Shown: positions 1 through 5,938 of the stretch, one piece after another
How positions within the stretch are numbered: position 1 is the stretch's first letter
How the letters are laid out: the number at the start of each line of letters is the position of its first letter
Assembly (NCBI GenBank): GCA_944381295.1
Contig: CALWKP010000002.1
Span: 1 to 11,788, forward strand
Reading direction: 5' to 3'
Source: an uncultured Clostridia bacterium
GTDB taxonomy: Bacteria > Bacillota > Clostridia > Oscillospirales > Acutalibacteraceae
DNA length: 11,788 bases
Translations under genes and position numbers: made by a program
The notes under the pieces: model-generated
Databases searched by the model: none
The model's input: the letters and a program-made list of their open reading frames with translations, nothing else
What the model was told of the DNA's origin: nothing

Positions 1-573
1 GCGCACATATCCGGAATGCATGAATTCTTCCAGGCTGCAAAGCAGCTTTCCCGATTCATCGGGATGGATGTCGATCGTGCATTTCCCGCAGCGGAGCCTG
101 TCCCAATCCCAGGGTGCGTTTGCAGTAATCGTCCCGGTGATCGGGTGGATCACCGTTGCAAAAGCAAATTCAAACTCTGTTTCCCACGCATTTTTCCCAC
201 GCGGCTTGGTCACACGGTCAAACTCTTCCGTCGTGGTGGCAAAACGAAGGTGGAGGTTGTTTTCCCCCTGGAACAAAATGAGCTTTTCTTCTGCAATGCA
301 AATCCGGATATCCCCGTAGAGGGTACGGAGGATAAGCTCTGCCGGTTTCATGATGATGGCGTAAGGCACCCGCTCCCCTTCGTACATGGGCTGGATATTG
401 AACATCTTTGATTTCTTGGATACATTGGACAGGCCGTGGCAGGTGGCCAGATAGACATAGGCGCGCCCAAAACGCTCGGAGCCGGTGGAAAAGAAGGCGA
501 AATAGCTCCCTCTCCGACCAAAGGGACAGTCTAAAATACTCGCAAAACGGCCGCTTTCGTCAACAAAATCCAT
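1..573 (-). CDS. N-terminal part of a probable glycoside hydrolase, cut by the left window edge
   Basis: The reading frame runs from an ATG at 573 to base 1 without a stop, giving 191 codons, so this is a 5' fragment. The start is set by GGAAAGGAG (plus-strand 581-589) seven bases upstream. The product starts MDFVDESGRFASILDCPFGRRGSY and has no signal peptide, so it should be cytoplasmic. What is visible is rich in alternating beta-strand pattern (for example the segments around residues 30-45 and 78-110), with aromatic and Trp-rich stretches such as NAPWDWDRLRCG near residues 155-166. This resembles the N-terminal beta-sandwich of six-hairpin glycosidases (trehalase/GH63-like, MGH1-type); the catalytic (alpha/alpha)6 part would lie beyond the edge. 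The family call is tentative. It lies 127 bases downstream of the sugar-binding lipoprotein gene on the same strand, so co-transcription with uptake of the same sugar is likely. No catalytic residue can be checked in this fragment. Confidence 0.55.
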   Translation of the reverse strand, partial: MDFVDESGRFASILDCPFGRRGSYFAFFSTGSERFGRAYVYLATCHGLSNVSKKSKMFNIQPMYEGERVPYAIIMKPAELILRTLYGDIRICIAEEKLILFQGENNLHLRFATTTEEFDRVTKPRGKNAWETEFEFAFATVIHPITGTITANAPWDWDRLRCGKCTIDIHPDESGKLLCSLEEFMHSGYVR

Positions 574-608
574 GTGTGTTCTCCTTTCCGATCGCAACTG
601 ATAAAATA

Positions 609-656
609 TGCCATGTAACCATCTTCGCCGAGATCGGTCCAAGCGGTTACATGGCA
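609..656. repeat. 12-bp perfect inverted repeat between the binding-protein gene and the truncated gene
   Basis: TGCCATGTAACC (609-620) is repeated in inverse as GGTTACATGGCA (645-656), with 24 bases between. Inside, ATCT (621-624) and AGAT (631-634) can form a second small stem. Read on the minus strand, the hairpin is followed by TATTTTAT, so it could be an attenuator or weak terminator placed about 35 bases before the downstream start codon. The right arm overlaps TGTAACCGCTTGGA (minus strand), which has the central AANCGNTT of LacI-family operators and one mismatch to the CcpA cre consensus TGNAANCGNWNNCW. Hairpin, operator, or both are possible. Confidence 0.55.
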
Positions 657-700
657 ATATAGGGGAATTACTACGCTATGTTCCGCACAAGCTCCGGCGT

Positions 701-2125
701 TTATTCAGCTGCCTTCGCCTTTCCCGCCGCTATTCGCTCTTCATTGGCGGTTTCAAGAATGTCGTCTACATAATCAGAGCATTTCTGCAGGGAGGTATCA
801 ATATCGCCTCCCATGGCGAGAGCCTCAAACATGCTTATCATTTGCTCGTTGACTTCATCGCCGTGAGTGAAGCCTACGGGGACCCAGTTCCAGGCAGATC
901 TGCCTTCAAAATCAGACATTGCAGCAAGCTCTGCGTTGTCGGCGATCCTGGGATCCTTAACAGCCTCTTTCAGATGGACCGGCGCGCCCACCTCGATTGC
1001 GAATTCAATGACGGGGTCGGGCTGGTTCCAATATGCCATCCAGTCATAGCATGCCAAAATTTCTTCCTGAGTTTTCGCATTGTTGGTAACGCTCATATTC
1101 ATGCAGGCAGCGTAATAGTAAGTACCGGCGCTTGCGCCCGGCGCCAGCCCGAAGCCTACATCAAGGCCGTAATCATCCCTTGCGGTGGAGCCGACCCAAG
1201 GCCCGTCAATAGCGGTTCCCACAATGCCGGCGTAGAACAGGTCGGAACTTGCATCTACCGGATTGAGGCCTTCTTTGTAGAATTTTTGCCAGGCGGTAAG
1301 AGCTTCTTTGTTGGCATCGGAAACAATTTCATTTTTATAAAGCCCGGTGTCTTCATCCATGGTAATGATTTTTCCGCCGTAGCTGGCCATGACGTCATAA
1401 ATGGAATACATCAGGGTGTATGCAAAGTTCAGGCCGTAATAGCGGTCGTCAAGCGCGGAAATCTTCTTGGCGTTTTCATAGAGTTCATCCCACGTTTTCG
1501 GCGGCACCTCCGGATCCAGTCCGGCCTGGCGGTACAAATCCTTGTTCCAGAACATATAGGTTACGCCGATATAGAACGGCAGGCCGTACAGCCCATCCTC
1601 ATATTTCAACAGATCGAGGATACCGTCGTTGAAATCCTCCGGTTCCAGGTCGGTGTAATCAAAGACATCGCTGATATCGAGATATAAGCCCTGATCGGCA
1701 AAAGCTGCCAGGCTGACACCGCAAAGGGCAAGCTGCGGACCTGTTTCAGAGGCAAGTGCGACCGGAAGCTTCTGATCCAGAACTTGGCCGTCAATGCTGT
1801 CCTGGTGGATCGTTACGCCGTACGGGTTTTCTTCGTTGTATTTATCGATCCATCTGGTTAAGATAGCGTTGTCCTCGCCGGTGATGAAATTCCAGAAGTC
1901 AATCGTAACACCGCTCAGATCATAGCCGCTCATTTTCTGATGACCGCTTTCCGTCAGATCGCCCGACTCCTCACTGTCTGAGGAACTGCCCGCAGAAGAA
2001 CCTGCCGCGGACGAGCCCGATCCACTGCTTGACGAGCTGCTGTTCTGGCAGCTGGCAGCGGTTCCGACCATCATGACCACCGCAACGATTAAGGCAAGCG
2101 TTCTTTTGAATTTCAATTTCCACAC
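701..2125 (-). CDS. Sugar ABC transporter solute-binding lipoprotein (family 1)
   Basis: This is a 474-residue extracellular binding protein that would capture a sugar or oligosaccharide outside the membrane and hand it to a CUT1-type ABC permease. The start is GTG at 2125, chosen because AGGAGG (plus-strand 2135-2140) lies nine bases upstream and because it gives a complete lipoprotein signal: positive WKLKFKR, a hydrophobic core (residues 9-21) and a lipobox AASC with the lipidated Cys at residue 26. A Ser/Gly-rich tether (about 28-50) follows. The mature part shows the usual family-1 features: VTIDFWNF at the first strand, then YEDGLYGLPFYIGVTYMFWNKDLYRQAGLD and PPKTWDELYENAKKI in the hinge region. 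No permease or ATPase gene lies directly next to it; the downstream gene is the truncated probable glycosidase. The specific sugar cannot be read from the sequence. The gene has its own strong promoter and diverges from the MoaF-like operon. Confidence 0.93.
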   Translation of the reverse strand: MWKLKFKRTLALIVAVVMMVGTAASCQNSSSSSSGSGSSAAGSSAGSSSDSEESGDLTESGHQKMSGYDLSGVTIDFWNFITGEDNAILTRWIDKYNEENPYGVTIHQDSIDGQVLDQKLPVALASETGPQLALCGVSLAAFADQGLYLDISDVFDYTDLEPEDFNDGILDLLKYEDGLYGLPFYIGVTYMFWNKDLYRQAGLDPEVPPKTWDELYENAKKISALDDRYYGLNFAYTLMYSIYDVMASYGGKIITMDEDTGLYKNEIVSDANKEALTAWQKFYKEGLNPVDASSDLFYAGIVGTAIDGPWVGSTARDDYGLDVGFGLAPGASAGTYYYAACMNMSVTNNAKTQEEILACYDWMAYWNQPDPVIEFAIEVGAPVHLKEAVKDPRIADNAELAAMSDFEGRSAWNWVPVGFTHGDEVNEQMISMFEALAMGGDIDTSLQKCSDYVDDILETANEERIAAGKAKAAE

Positions 2126-2214
2126 TTTTAACTTCCTCCTTACTCAAAATAGATCGCTCTCAAAGAAGAGATTTGATGCAGCCGGTATTGAGGCAGGAAA
2201 AGAGCTGCAAAATA

Positions 2215-2230
2215 ACATTTTCGTTTTAGC
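2215..2230 (-). promoter_or_regulatory. Putative LacI-type operator downstream of the binding-protein promoter
   Basis: On the minus strand this reads GCTAAAACGAAAATGT. It matches GCTAAATCGAAATAGC at 2421-2436 in 12 of 16 positions, with the CG centre expected of LacI-family sites. It lies about 10-25 bases downstream of the predicted transcription start near 2240, where a bound repressor could block elongation or initiation. The assignment rests on similarity of two sites only. Confidence 0.4.
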
Positions 2231-2246
2231 TGCCTCGTTTGACAAC

Positions 2247-2275
2247 AGTATAATGGAAGGATACAAATTTGTCAA
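2247..2275 (-). promoter_or_regulatory. Strong sigma-A-type promoter for the binding-protein gene
   Basis: On the minus strand, TTGACA (2275-2270) is followed after exactly 17 bases by TATACT (2252-2247): a perfect -35 and a one-mismatch -10. Transcription would start near 2240 and leave a leader of about 115 bases before the GTG start. A plus-strand TTGACAA at 2239-2245 forms an inverted repeat with TTGTCAA at 2269-2275, flanking the -10 side and the -35. Confidence 0.85.
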
Positions 2276-2420
2276 TATTTTTTGGAAATTTTTATGAATA
2301 TTTTTTTGAGAATTTGTTAATGAGTTTAAATTTAAACAAATTTTGAGGATTTTTAAAAATTTTTTGTTATATTTTCCCTTATTATTGACTTTAAAAAGAA
2401 ATGATGTTATGATAGAAAAT
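2261..2420. other. AT-rich regulatory island between divergent promoters
   Basis: Only 26 of these 160 bases are G or C, against clearly GC-balanced flanks. It contains the -35 of the leftward promoter and the whole rightward promoter. Two perfect palindromes lie between them: GTTTAAATTTAAAC (2324-2337) and ATTTTTAAAAAT (2349-2360). Runs of A and T just upstream of both -35 boxes could act as UP elements or bend DNA. No coding potential is seen. Confidence 0.7.
2385..2413 (+). promoter_or_regulatory. Strong sigma-A-type promoter for the MoaF-like operon
   Basis: TTGACT (2385-2390) and TATGAT (2408-2413) are separated by 17 bases, each one mismatch from consensus. Transcription would start near 2420, directly at the palindromic site 2421-2436, leaving a leader of about 169 bases before the ATG at 2589. 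Confidence 0.82.
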
Positions 2421-2436
2421 GCTAAATCGAAATAGC
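2421..2436 (+). promoter_or_regulatory. Putative LacI-type operator at the start of the MoaF-like operon
   Basis: GCTAAATCGAAATAGC is a near-palindrome: the outer GCTA/TAGC and central TCGA are symmetric, and only the two AA steps break it. The CG centre fits LacI-family operators. It begins about eight bases after the -10 box, so a bound protein would cover the start site. It resembles the site at 2215-2230 at the divergent promoter. The regulator at 7429-8487 is the obvious candidate, by inference. Confidence 0.45.
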
Positions 2437-2588
2437 TGCTTTAAGGGGCGCGTCTGCGCTGGCGCCCGCTGTGCAGGGCAAATGAGCACCTTCTGCGGCG
2501 GGCAGGAAAGGGTTCTTCTGCTGCGTTTGTACCATGCTTTTAAAATTTGTCTGCCGGAACGAAATTTATTGTAATAGGAGTGAAAGAA
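2437..2588 (+). other. Untranslated leader of the MoaF-like operon, possible hairpin
   Basis: This GC-rich stretch follows abruptly after the AT-rich island. GGGCGC (2446-2451) and GCGCCC (2462-2467) can pair across a 10-base loop. No known riboswitch was recognised. It ends in TAGGAG (2575-2580), the ribosome binding site that fixes the ATG at 2589; an in-frame TTG at 2547 has no such site and was not used. Confidence 0.4.
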
Positions 2589-3455
2589 ATGTCAATGGTA
2601 TTTGAACCGGTGTACTCCCATGAAGAGCTTTGCGAGATCTGCAGAAATACGGATTTTGAGAAGGCGAGAGGCGGAAGCCTGAATATGGCCCGCTATCGGG
2701 AGCCGTTCACCAGGGAGCTTGTCGGGAAAGAGCTCCCGTGCGTATTCGACGATGGGAACAGGATTGTCGTCCGTTTTACGGATGTCAATACGCTTTACTG
2801 GAGCGAAAACGGCGGGGAATTCCACGAAGAATATTGTGAGCCGTTAAAATCCAGTGCGGGCAACGTGATCGGCGTGCATTTTATCAGGCGCCACACGCTC
2901 CCGTTTGAGGGCGCTTTTGTCGTGTTTGATATGGACACGGGTTTTGTCACCTGGGTTACCATTACTCTGGGGACCGATTTCGACGAGAAGCATGCCTGTC
3001 CCTATCCTCATTTTGGCGAAATCGAAGGCTTCGGCACCCACGAAGGGATGCGCCATCATTTCTCCACGGATCTGGTAGGGAAATCCATCGATTGGCAGTA
3101 TAATGAACAGTTTACAATCCGTCATACTTACGCGACTCCTACCCTGACGATCGCCCCGCATTTGCCGGAGAAGGATTCGGATGACGGGGACGAAGGCTTT
3201 GTGGGGAGACGTTTTCTGCGCGCTTTCAACGCTACCATCCGCAACAACCTGGTTCTGACAGGTTTTACGGAGCCGGGGAACTGCTGCGCGGTTCTGCTGA
3301 TTGACCTGAATATCGTCCATGACATCGGCTGTTTCTATGGGATTTCCTATGAAGGGACACTGGACAGTGAAACCATTACCGCTCTTGGGGGACTGGGCAA
3401 GCCCGGGCTGAGGGCGGAGGAAGGCTATGCTCCGCCGCTGGTAGGAGCGGAATAA
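2589..3455 (+). CDS. MoaF-like (calycin-type beta-barrel) protein A
   Basis: This 288-residue cytoplasmic protein has no signal peptide or membrane segment. It resembles the MoaF family, which has two related barrel-like halves. The first half has GKELPCVFDDGNRIVVRF (46-63), then WSENGGEFHEEY (71-82), VHFIRRH (96-102) and a closing strand FEGAFVVFDMDTGFVTWV (106-123). The second half starts LVGKSIDWQY (162-171), with RHTYATPTLTI and later FVGRRFLRAFNATIRNNLVLTGF, and ends with the strand VLLIDLNIVHDIGCFYGI (235-252). The GK-x-DNG-type strand and W/E/H/R positions recall small lipocalin-fold enzymes such as phenolic acid decarboxylase, but this is fold-level similarity only. MoaF was named from a Klebsiella operon linked to molybdenum cofactor and monoamine use; its biochemistry is not established, and no molybdenum gene is nearby here. 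It is the first gene after a strong promoter, 52 bases before its paralogue. Start set by AGGAG at 2576-2580, eight bases upstream. Confidence 0.72.
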   Translation: MSMVFEPVYSHEELCEICRNTDFEKARGGSLNMARYREPFTRELVGKELPCVFDDGNRIVVRFTDVNTLYWSENGGEFHEEYCEPLKSSAGNVIGVHFIRRHTLPFEGAFVVFDMDTGFVTWVTITLGTDFDEKHACPYPHFGEIEGFGTHEGMRHHFSTDLVGKSIDWQYNEQFTIRHTYATPTLTIAPHLPEKDSDDGDEGFVGRRFLRAFNATIRNNLVLTGFTEPGNCCAVLLIDLNIVHDIGCFYGISYEGTLDSETITALGGLGKPGLRAEEGYAPPLVGAE

Positions 3456-3507
3456 AATCTGGAAAGATAAAAAGACTGCGTTTAAATCTTCTATAAAGGA
3501 GCGATTG

Positions 3508-4344
3508 ATGATGCCCGCGAAAAATATTACAGTCCTTACCACAAGCGATATCCGGCGGATGTGTTTCCACGCCGCGGCGGAGGAGTATACGAAAGATCCC
3601 GTGGTCAGCGAATTGCGTCCGCGCTTTTCCCAAAAGCTTCGCGGCCGCAGGTTCGATTTTACCTTTGAAAATGGGACGAAAATTTCCTATGACTTTCAGC
3701 ACGGCAGCCTGGTATGGAGCGAAAACGGGGAGGAATGGAACGAGGAATATGCGGAATGCCTGGAATCCACCCGGCAAGGCGTATTCCTGGTACATCACCT
3801 GCGTACCCATAAGCTTCCGTACGAGGCGGCAACCCTGGTTATTGATACGAATGCTTCCCTTGTCACGATGGTTTACGATAAGTTGGGCAAGAAAAGTGCA
3901 AACCGGGATGTAGACCGGGTGGTGTGGTTTGGATATTATGGAGATGCTGTCCCGGAAAACCTGCATACTGGAACGGATGAAGTCGTCGGGAAGGTGATCG
4001 ACTGGAAATTTGCAGAGGATATCGTGATCCATACCCTGTACGCGAACGTGGAATGCTGTGCCTTTATCAGCCCTGCACCGGCATTGGCTCCGGGATGGGA
4101 GGATTATTTCCAGACCTTCAACCCGACAAAATACGCAAAAATTGCCAAGGATCTGTATGCGGTTTCCTTTTATGCGCCCTATGCATGCGGTATGGAGGTT
4201 ACCATGCTGATGGATCTTGAAAAGATGACCGCAGTTGGAGCCGTATTCGGATTTGATTCGGTTGACAAATTCTGCTCTTATACTTTTGGCGCAAAGGGCG
4301 CCTATGCGGAATTAGGCTTTGTCGGTCTCTACACGGTCAGGTAA
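3508..4344 (+). CDS. MoaF-like (calycin-type beta-barrel) protein B, tandem paralogue
   Basis: This 278-residue protein is homologous to its upstream neighbour. Both share WSENG-x-E-x2-EEY-x-E-x-L-x-S (70-87 here), VHxxRxHxLPxExA (95-108) and a following VxD...VTxVxxxLG pattern. The second half is closer to classic MoaF C-terminal sequence: GKVIDWKF (161-168), IHTLYAN, then a long stretch KIAKDLYAVSFYAPYACGMEVTMLMDLEKMTAVGAVFGFDSV (211-252). AAAGGAG (3495-3501) sits six bases before the ATG at 3508; a second ATG follows at 3511 and a TTG at 3505 is too close. The pair diverges strongly outside the shared motifs, so they are old paralogues or subunits of a hetero-oligomer rather than a recent duplication. 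The conserved His, Arg and Glu of the shared motifs could line a ligand pocket; that is inference. Substrate unknown. Confidence 0.72.
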   Translation: MMPAKNITVLTTSDIRRMCFHAAAEEYTKDPVVSELRPRFSQKLRGRRFDFTFENGTKISYDFQHGSLVWSENGEEWNEEYAECLESTRQGVFLVHHLRTHKLPYEAATLVIDTNASLVTMVYDKLGKKSANRDVDRVVWFGYYGDAVPENLHTGTDEVVGKVIDWKFAEDIVIHTLYANVECCAFISPAPALAPGWEDYFQTFNPTKYAKIAKDLYAVSFYAPYACGMEVTMLMDLEKMTAVGAVFGFDSVDKFCSYTFGAKGAYAELGFVGLYTVR

Positions 4345-4421
4345 CTTGCCTTTCTGCTTTCCTGCCGGAGGAAAAGGTATCTGTATAGTTGATGAATTGG
4401 CACGGAAACAGAGGGGATAGA

Positions 4422-4455
4422 GAATCCACCCTGGTGTCTGAACCGGGGTGGATTC
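4422..4455 (+). terminator. Hairpin terminator or attenuator after the MoaF-like pair
   Basis: GAATCCACCC (4422-4431) pairs with GGGTGGATTC (4446-4455). The stem extends inward by TGG/CCG with one G-U pair, giving 13 pairs and an 8-base loop. It lies 77 bases after the stop at 4344 and is followed by AAGATTTCTTT, a weak U-run. It may end part of the transcription before the transporter gene. Confidence 0.5.
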
Positions 4456-4708
4456 AAGATTTCTTTGGGAGAATGAAGACTGGGTTCGCTTAGCTTGGAA
4501 AACCGGCCTGCAAATGGCGGGGCTCCTGTCCCTCCGGAAAACGGGAGAGAGCAGCGTTCCATTGAGGGAATACCTGGAAAGAGACTTGCCTGAGGGAGAA
4601 GTGAGGACCTTTGCAGGAAAGGGGCAAAACGCAGGGGTCCCGCCGCTTGGAGGCAGCGGTTTCCGTCAGGGTCAAAACGGTAACTTCGCGGAAGAAAGAG
4701 TGGTGATT
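4456..4708 (+). other. Gene-free leader of the transporter gene
   Basis: No convincing promoter was found. The transporter frame stays open upstream from an in-frame ATG at 4448 for 87 codons, but the encoded sequence is polar, low in order and has no transporter feature. TCAAAACGGTAACT at 4672-4685 has one mismatch to the cre consensus and lies about 24 bases before the start codon; the match may be chance. Confidence 0.35.
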
Positions 4709-5938
4709 ATGAAACAGAAAAAAGACAGAATTTTTACAAAGATTTTTATTGTCATGATGCTGTCTTCTGCGCTTATAAGCCTGTGCAACTATTTTTTCTA
4801 TTCCACTATGCCTATTTATGCCGTCCAGATCGGCGGCTCGCCGGTATTGGTCGGGTTTGTCACAGGCGTTTATACGCTGTCGTGCTTTGTCACACGGACA
4901 TTTGCAGGAAGCTTTTGCGACAAATATGGCCGTTTTGTGTTAATGGTCGTCGGTGCGGTCCTGTGCATCGTTGCTTGTATGGGGTATATTTTTGCGTTCC
5001 ATATTGTTGTCCTTTTGATTATGCGGATAATCCACGGGATTGGCTTTGGTACGCACACAACGGCTGGAGGCACCGTGGCTGTGGATGTGCTCCCGGAATC
5101 GCGGCGCATGCAGGGGATCGGATATTTCAGCCTATACAGCACCATCTCTTCCGCGATTGGGCCCGGGATCGCCTTGGCGATTGTGGATCAGGAGGGACTG
5201 GGGTTTAAGGCCCTGTTCCTGTTGGCGGTAGCGGTGATGGTTGTAACGCTGATTCTGGATTTGAGCGTGAGGAAAACTATCAAAGCCAGCAGCGATGCAG
5301 TAGTAAAGCAAAATGCGCAAAAGAAGAACACAAACAAATCCTTTTTAGGGTTTGAGGCGCAGGCGGTGGCCCCCTCTGCGATCATGGCGGTGCTGTGTTT
5401 TTCCCAGAGCAGCATAATTTCCTTTTTGGCAGTATATGCGTTGGAAAACAACTTGAAAAACATCGGGGCATTTTTTACAATATCGTCTGTGGCAATTTTC
5501 TTTTCCAGGTTCTGTGTCGGGAAAATCGGGGACAAATGGGGGATGGGATACGCCTTGATTCCATGTATCATTCTTTCTTCTGCGTCCCTCATCGTTATTG
5601 CGCTGTTTCCTATCGGATGGGTGGTCATGTGCTGCGCGATCCCCTATGGGTTGGGCTTTGGCGCTGCGGGGCCGATCATCAACACTATGGTGGTCACCCT
5701 GTGCGATGACGCTCACCGGAGCTCCGCAACAAGCATGTATTATGCCTCGCTGGATATTGGGCTCGGGGTTGGGTCCACTGTGCTGGGGATGTTGGCCGCA
5801 ATGGTGGGCTACAAGCTGATGATCTTGCTGTCGGGCGTGATTGCAGCCTCTTCTGTTTTGATTTATGTGCTGTTTATCGCGCGCGGTCAAAAGAAAGTTG
5901 ACAAAAAGGATACGGTGATGGATACAAATGCTTCGTGA
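4709..5938 (+). CDS. MFS transporter, 12 membrane segments expected
   Basis: This 409-residue integral membrane protein should move a small solute by proton coupling or diffusion. The start is taken as ATG 4709 (MKQKKDRIFTKIFIVMML), which puts a short basic tail before the first membrane helix; GAAAGAG eight bases upstream is a modest ribosome site, and GTG at 4700 or 4703 are alternatives. Motif A of the family is clear in loop 2-3, GSFCDKYGRFVLMV, and its degenerate copy in loop 8-9, VGKIGDKWGMGYALIP. A polar, lysine-rich central loop (VRKTIKASSDAVVKQNAQKKNTNKS) separates the two six-helix halves. Glycine-rich helices such as IIHGIGFGTHTTAGGTVAVDVLPESRRM are typical of drug or sugar exporters of the arabinose-efflux type, but direction and substrate cannot be told. 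It overlaps the esterase gene by 11 bases, so transport and ester cleavage are probably coupled. Confidence 0.92.
   Translation: MKQKKDRIFTKIFIVMMLSSALISLCNYFFYSTMPIYAVQIGGSPVLVGFVTGVYTLSCFVTRTFAGSFCDKYGRFVLMVVGAVLCIVACMGYIFAFHIVVLLIMRIIHGIGFGTHTTAGGTVAVDVLPESRRMQGIGYFSLYSTISSAIGPGIALAIVDQEGLGFKALFLLAVAVMVVTLILDLSVRKTIKASSDAVVKQNAQKKNTNKSFLGFEAQAVAPSAIMAVLCFSQSSIISFLAVYALENNLKNIGAFFTISSVAIFFSRFCVGKIGDKWGMGYALIPCIILSSASLIVIALFPIGWVVMCCAIPYGLGFGAAGPIINTMVVTLCDDAHRSSATSMYYASLDIGLGVGSTVLGMLAAMVGYKLMILLSGVIAASSVLIYVLFIARGQKKVDKKDTVMDTNAS

Noticed and set aside
608..1687. Long plus-strand open frame of 359 codons
   Set aside because: It lies wholly antisense to the clear solute-binding lipoprotein gene, has no ribosome site and no recognisable domain.
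2844..3542. 232-codon minus-strand frame
   Set aside because: Antisense to the MoaF-like gene A, which has a strong promoter, ribosome site and homology to its neighbour.
4441..4460. GGGTGG sequence suggestive of a T-box
   Set aside because: The conserved T-box core is AGGGTGGNACCGCG; here GGGGTGG continues as ATTC and pairs in a simple hairpin, and no specifier structure was seen.
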